Assembly (NCBI RefSeq): GCF_008086115.1
Contig: NZ_VSIY01000004.1
Span: 434,001-498,000 of the forward strand
DNA length: 64,000 bases
Direction: 5' to 3'
Source: Maritimibacter fusiformis
GTDB taxonomy: Bacteria > Pseudomonadota > Alphaproteobacteria > Rhodobacterales > Rhodobacteraceae
Each line of letters begins with the position of its first letter. The stretch's first letter is position 1. This document shows positions 32,798 to 41,921 of the stretch, piece by piece. The position numbers and the translations under genes were made by a program. The notes under the pieces were generated by a model, which made no database searches, was not told where the DNA came from, and was given only the letters and a program-made list of their open reading frames with translations.

Positions 32798-33862
32798 ATG
32801 ACGGGCTTTCAGGGCACGTTTGTCATCTCATGGGCGCAGACCGAGGTTGATGGGCTGGCGATTCCGCCACGCGCCGCGATCGGGGTCGGCGCAAGCTGGC
32901 GCTGGAGCGGCACGGCGGTGCGGGTCGACGGCCCGCAGGATGTGCTTCGGCTCGACGGTGCCGAGGGAGAGGCAGACTTTCGCAGACGGGCGGCGCGCAA
33001 GGTGGGGCGCCTGGTGGGGTTGGCGATGGCCGGGCCGGGCGCGCGCGCGCCCCGCACCGAGGACGACACGCCGCTGTTCGAATACGGCTTCGAGGTCACC
33101 GACGGCTATCGCAGCTATAGTCTCACGCTGATCGAGGTCGGCGCCGGGCACGCGCCGCTGTTGATGGCGCTGGACGGGGTGCCGCCATCGGACACCGATC
33201 TTTGGGTGGTGCGCACCCAGATGGAGGCCGCCGAGGTCAACCGCGTCACCGAGCGGCCGACCGGCATGATCTGTTTCACCCCCGGCACCCGCATCCGCAC
33301 AGATGTCGGCGATATCGCGATCGAGGATATCCGCGAGGGCGACCGCGTGCAGACCAAGGACGACGGGATGCAGGAGGTGCTGTGGATCGGACGGAAACGC
33401 CTGACCGGCGCGCGGCTCTATGCCATGCCCGAGTTGCGCCCGATCCGGCTGCGCCAGGGCGCTCTGGGGGTCGACCGGCCGGACGAGGATCTGCTGGTCT
33501 CGCCCAACCACCGGATGCTGGTGACGGGTGCCCGGGCGCAGGCGCTGTTCAACACCGACGAGGTGTTCGTGCGCGCCCGCGACCTGGTGGACGATGTGCG
33601 CGTGGTGCGTGACCATTCGTTGCGCGAGGTGACCTATGTGCACCTGCTGCTTGAGCGTCACCAGGTGGTGATCGCCAACGGGCTGGCGACCGAGAGCTTT
33701 CATCCCGCCGGATCGGCCCTCGACACGGTCGACCCGGAGGAACGCGCGCGGCTGATGTCGATGATCCCCGATCTGGGCAGCGATCCCGCGCGATACGGCG
33801 CCTATGCACGCCGCGCCCTCAGCCGGGCCGAAGCGGCGATCCTGTCGTCGCACGCCGCCTGA
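32798..33862 (+). CDS. Hint-domain protein (hedgehog/intein-type autoprocessing domain)
   Basis: 354 residues. Residues 1-158 form an unrecognised N-terminal domain; the Hint domain begins at Cys159 (CFTPGTRIRT), continues with GDIAIEDIREGDRVQT and SPNHRMLVTG, and ends near VIANGLATESFHPAG. Hint domains use an N-terminal Cys to cleave or splice the chain. This arrangement is common in roseobacters, often on secreted or calcium-binding proteins, but here no long repeat region is attached. No signal peptide is visible. Whether it self-cleaves, and what the N-terminal part does, is unknown. Confidence 0.85.
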   Translation: MTGFQGTFVISWAQTEVDGLAIPPRAAIGVGASWRWSGTAVRVDGPQDVLRLDGAEGEADFRRRAARKVGRLVGLAMAGPGARAPRTEDDTPLFEYGFEVTDGYRSYSLTLIEVGAGHAPLLMALDGVPPSDTDLWVVRTQMEAAEVNRVTERPTGMICFTPGTRIRTDVGDIAIEDIREGDRVQTKDDGMQEVLWIGRKRLTGARLYAMPELRPIRLRQGALGVDRPDEDLLVSPNHRMLVTGARAQALFNTDEVFVRARDLVDDVRVVRDHSLREVTYVHLLLERHQVVIANGLATESFHPAGSALDTVDPEERARLMSMIPDLGSDPARYGAYARRALSRAEAAILSSHAA

Positions 33863-33884
33863 CGGTCGGATGCGCCTTATGGCG

Positions 33885-33912
33885 TTGACTCCTTCGCCCA
33901 CGGCGGTATAAG
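33885..33912 (+). promoter_or_regulatory. Promoter of rpsD
   Basis: TTGACT (33885-33890) and TATAAG (33907-33912), spacer 16, about 100 bases before the S4 gene. Good sigma70 match; it leaves a leader of roughly 90 bases in which an S4 binding structure could sit, though I could not identify one. Confidence 0.6.
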
Positions 33913-34010
33913 CGCCGCTTCATTGGTGTTGGTGGCCCCCGCAAGGGGATCCCTGTCATGGCTTCGGCCAAGAGGACAACGCCCTTCGACAACACAGAAG
34001 GAGATCAGCC

Positions 34011-34631
34011 GTGACCAAACGCACGTCTGCCAAGTACAAGATCGACCGCCGGATGGGCGAAAACATCTGGGGCCGCGCGAAATCCCCGGTCAACCGCCGC
34101 GAATACGGCCCCGGCCAGCACGGCCAGCGCCGCAAGGGCAAGCTGTCGGACTTCGGCCTGCAATTGCGCGCCAAGCAGAAGCTCAAGGGCTACTACGGCG
34201 ACCTGACCGAAAAGCAGTTCCGCCGCATCTATGCCGAGGCCGAGCGGATCCGGGGCGACACCGGCGAGAACCTGATCGGCCTGCTCGAGCGTCGCCTCGA
34301 CGCCGTGGTCTACCGCGCCAAGTTCGTGCCGACCGTGTTCGCCGCGCGCCAGTTCGTGAACCACGGCCACGTCACGGTGAACGGCCAGCGCGTGAACATC
34401 CCGTCCTACCGGGTCCAGGAGGGCGACGTGATCGAAGTGCGCGAGAAGTCCAAGCAACTCGCCACCGTGCTCGAGGCCGTTGGCCTGCCCGAGCGGGACG
34501 TGCCCGACTACATCGACGCGGACCACTCCAAGATGAAGGCGACCTTCGTGCGCACCCCGACGCTTGGCGACGTGCCCTACGCGGTGCAGATGGAGCCGAA
34601 CCTGGTCATCGAATACTACGCGCAGAACTGA
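34011..34631 (+). CDS. rpsD: 30S ribosomal protein S4
   Basis: 206 residues, the standard length. Nearly every segment is typical of S4: [12 protein letters not shown], the N-terminal basic region [20 protein letters not shown], the S4 RNA-binding domain [14 protein letters not shown] to [14 protein letters not shown], and the C-terminal YYAQN. S4 starts assembly of the 30S subunit body by binding 16S rRNA and can repress its own translation. Alphaproteobacterial S4 is commonly outside the alpha operon, as here. Start is GTG 34011 with AGAAGGAGA upstream. It has its own promoter and terminator. Confidence 0.98.
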   Translation: MTKRTSAKYKIDRRMGENIWGRAKSPVNRREYGPGQHGQRRKGKLSDFGLQLRAKQKLKGYYGDLTEKQFRRIYAEAERIRGDTGENLIGLLERRLDAVVYRAKFVPTVFAARQFVNHGHVTVNGQRVNIPSYRVQEGDVIEVREKSKQLATVLEAVGLPERDVPDYIDADHSKMKATFVRTPTLGDVPYAVQMEPNLVIEYYAQN

Positions 34632-34656
34632 TTTCTGCGCCTGTTTCGAACAGGGG

Positions 34657-34684
34657 AAAGGCCGCCCGCCGGGGCGGCCTTTTT
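34657..34684 (+). terminator. Intrinsic terminator of rpsD
   Basis: AAAGGCCGCCC and GGGCGGCCTTT form an 11-bp stem with a GCCG loop, followed by T's to 34684, 26 bases after the stop. Confidence 0.9.
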
Positions 34685-34820
34685 CATGCCGGCGGTCAGA
34701 TCGGTGCCGCCCTGTCAAATCACATTCAATTTATCGAATACGTCTTTTCTCCCCGCGCGCGCGCCTCTACATCGGGCGACACCGACCCCGGGCGCGCGGC
34801 CCCATGAACAGGAGAAAGAC

Positions 34821-35219
34821 ATGCAGACCGAGACCATCGAAACCGGCAAGACCCTGGAAACCTGGACCCCCGACGAGGTCCGCGAAGGGCTGGCGAAGAA
34901 ACAGATCGTGCTGATCGACGTTCGCACCCCGGCGGAATACATGTTCGAGCATATCGAGGGCACGCTGCTTGCGCCCCTGTCCTATCTGCCCACGGCGAGC
35001 CTGCCGGCGGGGCTTGGCAAGTCGGTCGTGCTCTATTGCGGCTCCGGTATCCGCTCGAAGAAGGCCGCCGAACTGTGCCTCAACGCGGGCTATGAACGGA
35101 TCGCGCATCTCGAGGGTGGATTTGCCAACTGGAAGGCTTCGGGCCAGACCTACCTGGGCACCAACATGGGCACCGGCGCGCCCGAGCGCATGTCCAAGAG
35201 CCCGGCGCTGGCGGCCTGA
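34821..35219 (+). CDS. Rhodanese-like sulfurtransferase domain protein
   Basis: 132 residues from ATG 34821 with AGGAG upstream. Single rhodanese domain: VLIDVRTPAEYMFEHIEGTL and the active-site loop CGSGIRS with Cys73, which carries persulfide sulfur. GGFANWKASG ends the domain. No signal peptide, so cytoplasmic. Single-domain rhodaneses have many roles in thiol and sulfur handling; the neighbours (rpsD, hisC) give no hint. It has its own terminator. Confidence 0.9.
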   Translation: MQTETIETGKTLETWTPDEVREGLAKKQIVLIDVRTPAEYMFEHIEGTLLAPLSYLPTASLPAGLGKSVVLYCGSGIRSKKAAELCLNAGYERIAHLEGGFANWKASGQTYLGTNMGTGAPERMSKSPALAA

Positions 35220-35245
35220 TCGGCAGCGATACCCGAGTGTTGCAG

Positions 35246-35275
35246 GAAACCCCGCCTCGCGCGGGGTTTCTTTTT
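35246..35275 (+). terminator. Intrinsic terminator of the rhodanese gene
   Basis: GAAACCCCGC and GCGGGGTTTC form a 10-bp stem with a 5-base loop, followed by TTTTT. Confidence 0.9.
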
Positions 35276-35344
35276 CGCCGCGCCCTTAGCACTGGTCCTT
35301 GCCCAATTGCCTCGGTATGACAGGGCCGAACCGCGGGGGAAGAC

Positions 35345-36442
35345 ATGTCAAAGGCACCGACGCCACAGCCCGGCATCATGGAGATCGAGCCCTATCAGGG
35401 CGGCGCCTCGAAGATCGAAGGCGTGGAAAACGCGATCAAGCTCAGTTCGAACGAAAACCCTTTCGGCCCGTCCGACAAGGTGATCGAGGCCTATCAGCGC
35501 GCCCAGCATCAGCTGCACCGCTATCCGCCGACCGACCATGCCGCGCTGCGCAACGCCATCGGCGAGGTTCACGGGCTGGACCCCGACACGATCATCTGCG
35601 GCGCCGGCTCGGACGAGATCATCTCGTTCCTGTGCCAGGCCTATGCCGGGCCGGGCGACGAGGTGATTCACACCGAGCACGGCTTTTCGATGTATCGCAT
35701 CTCGGCGCTGGCCGCCGGCGCCACCCCGGTCGAGGTGCCCGAGCGCGACCGCAAGGTGTCGGCCAACGCGATCCTCGAGGGGGTGACGGACAACACCCGG
35801 CTGGTGTTCATCGCCAACCCCGCCAATCCCACCGGCACGATGGTCGGCAAGGCCGAGGTGACGCGGCTAGCGAAATCGCTGCCGGAACACGTGATCCTGG
35901 TGCTCGACGGCGCCTATGCCGAATATGTCGAGGATTTCGACGGCGGCGCGTCGCTGGTCAAGCGCTTCCCCAACGTGGTGATGACGCGGACATTCTCGAA
36001 GATCTACGGGCTGGGCGGGCTTCGGATCGGCTGGGGCCATGCCAGGCCCGAGGTGATCGAGGTGCTGAACCGCGTGCGCGGGCCGTTCAACCTGTCCAAC
36101 ACCCAGTTGGCCGCCGCCGAAGCCGCGGTGCGTGACCGCGCCCATGTCGACCGCTGCCGCGCCGACAACACCCGCCTGCGCGCCTGGCTGGCCGAGGCGC
36201 TGGCCGAACGTGGCGTGCCCTCCGACACCTCCTGCGCCAATTTCGTGCTGGCCCGGTTCGCCGACCGGGACGAGGCCGAGGCCTGCGACGAGTTCCTGCG
36301 CAGCGAAGGCGTGATCGTGCGCCGGGTGGCGGGTTACAAGCTGCCCAACTGCCTGCGCATCACCGTGGGCGATGAGGCCTCGTGCCGCCGCGTCGCGCAT
36401 CTGATCGGCCAGTTCAAGGGCGCGGGTGCCAATGACGGATAG
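35345..36442 (+). CDS. hisC: Histidinol-phosphate aminotransferase
   Basis: 365 residues, class I/II PLP aminotransferase of the HisC branch. [11 protein letters not shown] near residue 33, ANPANPTGT at 158-166, and [15 protein letters not shown] with PLP Lys219. It converts imidazole-acetol phosphate and glutamate to histidinol phosphate and in alphaproteobacteria often also serves in tyrosine/phenylalanine transamination. The latter fits here, since the next gene, overlapping by about 11 bases, is an arogenate/prephenate dehydrogenase. Confidence 0.92.
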   Translation: MSKAPTPQPGIMEIEPYQGGASKIEGVENAIKLSSNENPFGPSDKVIEAYQRAQHQLHRYPPTDHAALRNAIGEVHGLDPDTIICGAGSDEIISFLCQAYAGPGDEVIHTEHGFSMYRISALAAGATPVEVPERDRKVSANAILEGVTDNTRLVFIANPANPTGTMVGKAEVTRLAKSLPEHVILVLDGAYAEYVEDFDGGASLVKRFPNVVMTRTFSKIYGLGGLRIGWGHARPEVIEVLNRVRGPFNLSNTQLAAAEAAVRDRAHVDRCRADNTRLRAWLAEALAERGVPSDTSCANFVLARFADRDEAEACDEFLRSEGVIVRRVAGYKLPNCLRITVGDEASCRRVAHLIGQFKGAGANDG

Positions 36443-37361
36443 GCCGATCTACGACCGCGTCGCGCTGATCGGGCTGGGGCTGATCGCGGGCTCGATGGCG
36501 CATGCGATGCGTCGCGGCGGGCTGGTGGGCGAGATCGTCGGCACCGCGCGCTCGCCCGAGACCCGCGACATCGCGCGCGAGATCGGGTTGTGCGACCGGG
36601 TGGTCGACAGCGCGGTCGAGGCGGTGGCGGACGCCGACCTGATCGTGCTCGCCGTGCCGGTCGGCGCGATGGGTGCCGTGGCCGAGGAAATCGCGCCGCA
36701 CCTCATGCCCGGCGCCACCCTCACCGATGTCGGATCGGTCAAGCGCCACGTCATCGACACCGTCGCCCCGCATGTCCCCGAGGGCGTGCATTTCATCCCG
36801 GCCCACCCGCTGGCGGGCACCGAGCATTCCGGCCCGAGGTCGGGCTTTGCCTCGCTGTTCGACAACCGCTGGTGCCTGATCGTGCCGCCCGAAGGCGCCG
36901 ACCCCGAGGCGGTGGCGCGGCTCTGCGCGCTGTGGCAGGCGATGGGCGCCAATACCGAAGAGATGGACGCGGACCACCATGACCTCGTTCTGGCCGTCAC
37001 CAGCCACACGCCGCACCTCATCGCCTATACGATGGTCGGCGTCGCCGATCATCTTCGCCGCGTGACCGACAGCGAGGTCATCAAGTATTCCGCCGCGGGC
37101 TTTCGCGACTTCACCCGGATCGCGGCTTCGGACCCGACGATGTGGCGCGACGTGTTCCTGACCAACAAGGAGGCGACGCTGGATATCCTCGGGCGCTTCA
37201 CCGAAGAACTGTTCGTGCTGCAACGCGCGATCCGCCAGGGCGACGGGCAGAAGCTCTACGATTATTTCACCCGGACGCGGGCAATCAGACGTGGTATCAT
37301 CGAGGCGGGCCAGGACACGGCGGCCCCTGATTTCGGACGGACGAAGATCGAAGACAAGTGA
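36432..37361 (+). CDS. Prephenate/arogenate dehydrogenase family protein (tyrosine biosynthesis)
   Basis: About 309 residues from ATG 36432 (GTG 36426 is possible). Rossmann motif [28 protein letters not shown], and the TyrA signature with catalytic His in [13 protein letters not shown]. It oxidatively decarboxylates prephenate or arogenate to the tyrosine precursor. It overlaps hisC, implying coupled expression of dehydrogenase and aminotransferase. The stop overlaps the start of the extensin-like gene (GTGA). Confidence 0.9.
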   Translation: MTDRPIYDRVALIGLGLIAGSMAHAMRRGGLVGEIVGTARSPETRDIAREIGLCDRVVDSAVEAVADADLIVLAVPVGAMGAVAEEIAPHLMPGATLTDVGSVKRHVIDTVAPHVPEGVHFIPAHPLAGTEHSGPRSGFASLFDNRWCLIVPPEGADPEAVARLCALWQAMGANTEEMDADHHDLVLAVTSHTPHLIAYTMVGVADHLRRVTDSEVIKYSAAGFRDFTRIAASDPTMWRDVFLTNKEATLDILGRFTEELFVLQRAIRQGDGQKLYDYFTRTRAIRRGIIEAGQDTAAPDFGRTKIEDK

Positions 37362-38335
37362 GGCTGGGACAGGTCATAGGCGCGGTTGTGACGCTGATGC
37401 TGGGCGGTGCGGCATTGGCCGAAGCCCCCATGACCTCGCCGCGACCCGCGCCGCGACCAGGGGCGGTGGTGGTTGCCAGTTCGTCGGCCGGGGCCAGCAG
37501 ATGGGCGCCGATCATGTCGCTGCGACCGATGCCGCGCCCGAGTGTGCTGGCCGCCGCTGCGCCGGTTGCCCCGGTTCGCGCCGCCATCGCGCCCGCGCTC
37601 GTTCCCGCCGCTCTCGTCCCGACCGCAAGTGTGCCGCGCGATCCGATCAACGCCTTGATCCAGGCGCTCAGCCCCGCTGTCGCCACCACCGCCGTTCTGA
37701 TCGACGCGACGGTGCTGGCGGTCGCGCGTTCGCTGAGGCCCGAGCCGCGCCCGGCGGGCTTTGTCGTGCCGGCCGCGGCCGTCGCAGCCCCACGCGCCGC
37801 CAGCGCGCGCGGCTCGGTCTGTGGCGTGCCCGAGATCAAGGGCGAGGCCATCGCCGACATTCCCGGCCGCATCGCCGGTTGCGGCGTCGACAACCCGGTG
37901 CGCGTAACCTCGGTGTCGGGCGTGGCGCTGGCGCAATCGCCGACCATCGACTGCACCACCGCCAAGGCGCTCAACACCTGGGTGCGCGAGGGCGTGATTC
38001 CGGCGGTCGGGCGCACCGGCGGCGGCGTCGCGCGGATCAACGTGATCGCGCACTATTCCTGCCGCAGCCGCAACAACCAGCCCGGCGCGAAGATCTCGGA
38101 GCACGGCAAGGGCCACGCCATCGACATCGCCGGCATCACGCTGGCCAACGGAAAGACCCTGACGGTGCTGGACAACTGGCGCGGCGGCGGGGCGCAGGCG
38201 CGCATCATCCAGGCGATGCACCGCACCGCCTGCGGCACGTTCGGCACGGTGCTGGGTCCGAACTCGGACCGGTTCCACGTCGACCACCTGCATGTCGACA
38301 CCGCGCGCTATCGCGGCGGGGCCTATTGCCGGTAA
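37358..38335 (+). CDS. Extensin-like C-terminal domain protein, secreted
   Basis: 325 residues. A signal peptide is followed by a long low-complexity Pro/Ala/Arg linker (to about residue 145), then the Extensin_C domain: SVCGVPEIKGEAI, CGVDNPVRVTSV, SEHGKGHAIDIAGITL and a C-terminal HVDHLHVDT. The HxxxxxxxD and HxH pattern is that of peptidoglycan LD-peptidase/M15-like enzymes, so it may trim cell-wall peptides in the periplasm. Start GTG 37358 overlaps the previous stop. Confidence 0.82.
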   Translation: MRLGQVIGAVVTLMLGGAALAEAPMTSPRPAPRPGAVVVASSSAGASRWAPIMSLRPMPRPSVLAAAAPVAPVRAAIAPALVPAALVPTASVPRDPINALIQALSPAVATTAVLIDATVLAVARSLRPEPRPAGFVVPAAAVAAPRAASARGSVCGVPEIKGEAIADIPGRIAGCGVDNPVRVTSVSGVALAQSPTIDCTTAKALNTWVREGVIPAVGRTGGGVARINVIAHYSCRSRNNQPGAKISEHGKGHAIDIAGITLANGKTLTVLDNWRGGGAQARIIQAMHRTACGTFGTVLGPNSDRFHVDHLHVDTARYRGGAYCR

Positions 38336-38338
38336 GGC

Positions 38339-40231
38339 TCAGCCTGCGCCCATCAGGAACGCGGTGACGTTGTAGGTGATGAAGGCCGCGATCCAGGCCA
38401 GCGCCATCATGTAGCCCAGCGCGATCCACATATACCGCGGCCCGCCCGCCTCGCGCCGGATCACCGCGAGAGTCGAGATGCATTGCGGCGCGAATACATA
38501 CCAGGCGAGGAAGGCCAGCGCGGTCGCGAGGCTCCATTGCTGCGACAGGGCGCTGGCGATGTGGCCGGTGGTCTCGGTGCCGCCGACGGCATAGACCGTC
38601 GCCAGCCCCGCCACCGCAACCTCGCGCGCCGCCATGCCGGTGATCAGCGCCATGCAGATCTCCCAGCCGAACCCGACCGGCGCCATCAAGGGCTCGATCA
38701 GGTGGCCGAGCCTTGCGGCGAAACTGTATTCGATCGCCGGTCCGGTCGCGCCATCGGGCGGCATCGGGAAAGTGGCAAGCAGCCAGATCGCCACCATCGC
38801 CAGAAAGATCGTGGTGCCCGCGCGCTTGAGGAACATCCGCGCCCGCTGCCAGATGCCCAGGAGGATCGAGCGCGCTTGCGGCATCTTGTAGTCGGGCAGG
38901 TCCATCATCAGCGGCGCGGCAAGCTCGCCCCGGCGAAACAGCAGGCGGGTGACGGCGGATACCGCCAGCGCGCTGGTGATCCCGGCGGCATAAAGCCCGA
39001 ACATCACCAACCCCTGCAGCCCGATCCCGCCCAGAACCGTGGTCTTGGGCACGAAGGCCGCGATGATCAGCGTATAGACCGGAATGCGCGCCGAGCAGGT
39101 CATCAAGGGCGCGACCAGGATCGTCGTCAGCCGGTCGCGCCGGTCGTCGATCACCCGTGTCGCCATGATGCCGGGAATGGCGCAGGCGAAGCTCGACAGC
39201 AGCGGGATGAAAGCCCGGCCATGCAGCCCCGCCCCGCCCATCAGCCGGTCCATCAGAAAGGCGGCGCGGGCCATGTAGCCGAGGTCTTCGAGGATCAGGA
39301 TGAAGGTGAACAGGATCAGGATCTGCGGCAGGAACACCAACACGCTGCCCACCCCGCCGATCACCCCGTCGACCACGAAGCTCTCGATCAGCCCGGCGGG
39401 CAGGATCGCGGCGAACACCGCGCCCAGCCAGCCGAAGCCCTCCGAGATCAGGTCCATCGCCGGGGCGGCGCCCGCGAACACCGCCTGAAACATCGCGAAC
39501 AACAGCATGAGCAGCACGATCGGCCCGGCCACCGGGTTCAGAAGCACCCGGTCGACCCGGGTGCTGAAGGTATGCGGCAACTCGGGCAGGCGCACGGTTT
39601 GCGCGATCACGTCGTCGGCGGCATGAAGCGCGCGGCGCAATTCGCCCGTGGTCGGCGGCGTCCATTGCATCGGGCCGGGCGCTGCCACACCGGCGGCGAG
39701 GATCTCGTCCAGCCGCGCCCACAACGCCTCCATTCCCGCCCGGCGCACCGCCGTGGCGGACACCACCGGCACGCCCAACGCCTTGGCCATCGCGTCCTCG
39801 TCGATCTCGATCCCGCGGTGGCGGGCGATGTCGATCATGTTGAGCACCAGCATCAGCGGCAGCCCGGCGCGTTTCAACTCCGTGACCAGCCTTAGCGCCC
39901 CGCGCAGGTTGGTGGCATCGGCCACCACCAGCAGGAAATCCGGCCGCGCCTCGCCGTCGCGCTGGCCCAGCACCACGTCGCGGGTGACTTCCTCATCAAG
40001 CGAGCGGGCGCGCAGCGAATGCGTGCCGGGCAGGTCGATCACCGTCATCCGCCGCCCCTCGGGCGTGGTCGCGATGCCGGCCTTGCGCTCGACCGTGACG
40101 CCCGAAAAGTTCCCGACCCGCTGCGACGAGCCGGTCAGCGCGTTGAACAGCGCCGTCTTGCCGCAATTGGGCGCGCCGACCAGCGCGACCTCGATCTGCC
40201 GCGCCGCGGCCTCGGTGATGGCGTCCTTCAT
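38339..40231 (-). CDS. feoB: Ferrous iron transporter FeoB
   Basis: 630 residues. N-terminal G-protein domain with P-loop GAPNCGKTALFN (residues 19-30), DLPGTHSL (G3) and NMIDIA (G4), then a membrane domain with Gate motifs (GCAIPG-like SFACAIPGIMATR, and TCSARIPVY). It imports Fe(II) across the inner membrane, mainly under low oxygen. It follows feoA by 1 base and converges with the extensin-like gene only 3 bases from its stop. Confidence 0.95.
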   Translation of the reverse strand: MKDAITEAAARQIEVALVGAPNCGKTALFNALTGSSQRVGNFSGVTVERKAGIATTPEGRRMTVIDLPGTHSLRARSLDEEVTRDVVLGQRDGEARPDFLLVVADATNLRGALRLVTELKRAGLPLMLVLNMIDIARHRGIEIDEDAMAKALGVPVVSATAVRRAGMEALWARLDEILAAGVAAPGPMQWTPPTTGELRRALHAADDVIAQTVRLPELPHTFSTRVDRVLLNPVAGPIVLLMLLFAMFQAVFAGAAPAMDLISEGFGWLGAVFAAILPAGLIESFVVDGVIGGVGSVLVFLPQILILFTFILILEDLGYMARAAFLMDRLMGGAGLHGRAFIPLLSSFACAIPGIMATRVIDDRRDRLTTILVAPLMTCSARIPVYTLIIAAFVPKTTVLGGIGLQGLVMFGLYAAGITSALAVSAVTRLLFRRGELAAPLMMDLPDYKMPQARSILLGIWQRARMFLKRAGTTIFLAMVAIWLLATFPMPPDGATGPAIEYSFAARLGHLIEPLMAPVGFGWEICMALITGMAAREVAVAGLATVYAVGGTETTGHIASALSQQWSLATALAFLAWYVFAPQCISTLAVIRREAGGPRYMWIALGYMMALAWIAAFITYNVTAFLMGAG

Positions 40232-40232
40232 C

Positions 40233-40514
40233 TCAGTCGGGCCGCGCCAGAATGGCCATCGCGTCGCTGCGCCTCAGCGCCACCATGGCGCTGCCGACGC
40301 GCACCGCGATCGGGTCGCGCCCGATCGGGCCTTCGTGCAACACCTCGAGCACCGCGCCCTCGACGAAACCAAGCTCGATCAGCCGCCGCTCCTGTTCCTC
40401 GGCGGGCAGGCGGCCGATGCCCTCGGTGGTTTCGATCCGCGCCAGCCTGCCGCGAAAGCCCTTGCGTTCGGTGCCCAGCACCCGGGTGGTGCCGTCAGGG
40501 GCGGTGTGTTGCAT
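40233..40514 (-). CDS. feoA: Ferrous iron transport protein FeoA
   Basis: 93 residues, SH3-like FeoA fold with RLIELGFVEGAVLEVLHEGP and VRVGSAMVALRRSDAMAI. It supports FeoB function on the cytoplasmic side. The N-terminal ~50 residues are longer than in minimal FeoA proteins. First gene of the feoAB operon, with a FNR-type site 70 bases upstream. Confidence 0.92.
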   Translation of the reverse strand: MQHTAPDGTTRVLGTERKGFRGRLARIETTEGIGRLPAEEQERRLIELGFVEGAVLEVLHEGPIGRDPIAVRVGSAMVALRRSDAMAILARPD

Positions 40515-40582
40515 GTCGATGACCTGTCCGCGATTCGCTGCGATGTGTTCCTGAGTGATACGGTCGGGAATACACCCCGACC

Positions 40583-40596
40583 TTGATCTGGCTCAA
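40583..40596 (-). promoter_or_regulatory. FNR/FnrL box upstream of feoAB
   Basis: TTGATCTGGCTCAA matches the FNR consensus TTGAT-N4-ATCAA except one base. It lies about 70 bases before feoA, where an activator would sit. FnrL control of feoAB is known in Rhodobacter. Confidence 0.65.
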
Positions 40597-40625
40597 GTGG
40601 ACAAATTCGCGCGCCCCGTGCGTGG

Positions 40626-41783
40626 TCACATCACCTCGACCGACAGCACCGTCGGCAGGTGGCGGGCGATCTCGTCCCAGCTTTCGCCCGCGTCCCGGCT
40701 GGCGAAGACCGAGCCGGAATTGGTGCCGAAATAAACGCCCGCAGGGTCGCCCCGGTCGGTCGCCATCGCTTGGCGAAGCACCGTGAAAAAGCAGTTCTCG
40801 ACCGGCAGTCCCGCCTGTTTCGCAACCCAGGTCTCGCCGCCATCGTCCGATTTCCACACCGCCGCCGAGCCACCGGGCGGGAAGCGGCCGAAATCGCTCG
40901 TCAGCGGGATCACCCAGAGCGTTGCGGGGTCATCAGGATGCACGGCGATGGGAAAGCCGAAATTCGTGGGCAACCCCTCGGTGATCTCCTGCCAGCTTCG
41001 CCCGCCATCGGGGCTGGTCCACACACCCTCGTGGTTCTGCTGATACAGCCGGTCGCCATCGCCCCCGGCGCGCATGATGTTGTGCACGCAAAACCCCACG
41101 TCCGGCCCCGGCTCGTGCCTTGTGCCGTCGGCGTGAACATGGGCGGCCCCCGCGCCGGTGTTCGAGCGCCGGTTGCGCCGCTCCCAACTCGCCCCGCCAT
41201 CCTCGGTGGCAAACACCCCGGCGGCAGAGATGCCGACCCACATCTTTTTCGCATCATCCGGATGGGGCACGATGGAATGCAGCACCAGCCCGGCGCCGCC
41301 CGCCTGCCAGTCCTCCTTGGTCGGGTCTTTGGTCAGCCCCTCGACCACCCCGAAGCTCTCGCCCCCGTCCGTCGAGGCCAGCAGATAGGCGGGCTTGGCC
41401 CCGGCATAAAGCGTGCCGTGGGCATGGTTGAGCGACCAGATCGTGTTGATCTGTCCCTTGTAGGGGGCATCCGGGCTGGGCTCGGCCCCGATCATCGCGG
41501 CGAAATCCGGGTCATTGCGCAGAAAGTCGTCGAACGAGCCGTTGGCCAGCAGGCACAGATCCCAGCTTTCGCCGCCATCGGCAGACCGCCAGACCCCGGC
41601 ACCGTTGAATTCGCCGCCGCCCGCCGCCCAGATCATGCCGCTGTCGCCATCGCCGATCACGTGATTGATCGGCCAGCCCTCGCAGAACGGCCCGCGCAGC
41701 CGCCAGCCCTGCCGCGCCCCGTCGCCCTCGATCACGAACGCTCCCTTGGTGGTGCCGACCAGCACCGTCACGCCCTTGTCCAT
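40626..41783 (-). CDS. Asp-box (BNR/sialidase-like) beta-propeller protein
   Basis: 385 residues with six S/T-x-D-G/A-G-x-S/T-W/F Asp boxes (SADGGESW, STDGGESF, TEDGGASW, SPDGGRSW, SDDGGETW, SRDAGESW), spaced to form a propeller like that of sialidases and sortilin/photosystem assembly factors. No signal peptide, so probably cytoplasmic. The catalytic Arg triad of true sialidases is not evident. Family members are often annotated as exo-alpha-sialidase, which is not supported here. It lies alone between feoA and ilvD; function unknown. Confidence 0.8.
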   Translation of the reverse strand: MDKGVTVLVGTTKGAFVIEGDGARQGWRLRGPFCEGWPINHVIGDGDSGMIWAAGGGEFNGAGVWRSADGGESWDLCLLANGSFDDFLRNDPDFAAMIGAEPSPDAPYKGQINTIWSLNHAHGTLYAGAKPAYLLASTDGGESFGVVEGLTKDPTKEDWQAGGAGLVLHSIVPHPDDAKKMWVGISAAGVFATEDGGASWERRNRRSNTGAGAAHVHADGTRHEPGPDVGFCVHNIMRAGGDGDRLYQQNHEGVWTSPDGGRSWQEITEGLPTNFGFPIAVHPDDPATLWVIPLTSDFGRFPPGGSAAVWKSDDGGETWVAKQAGLPVENCFFTVLRQAMATDRGDPAGVYFGTNSGSVFASRDAGESWDEIARHLPTVLSVEVM

Positions 41784-41921
41784 CGCACCTCCTCCCGTTG
41801 CGCATTGCGCCAGATTATCACGGTCCCCTGCGCCCTCCTATTGCCAACCCCGTGAACGGCATTGCATTGCCCTTGTCCCCCGACCTGCGCTAGACCTCAC
41901 CGGCAATCCGAGGAGACAGAC

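Noticed and set aside
40626-41783. Annotation as a true sialidase
   Set aside because: Only Asp boxes are seen; no signal peptide and no evident catalytic Arg triad.
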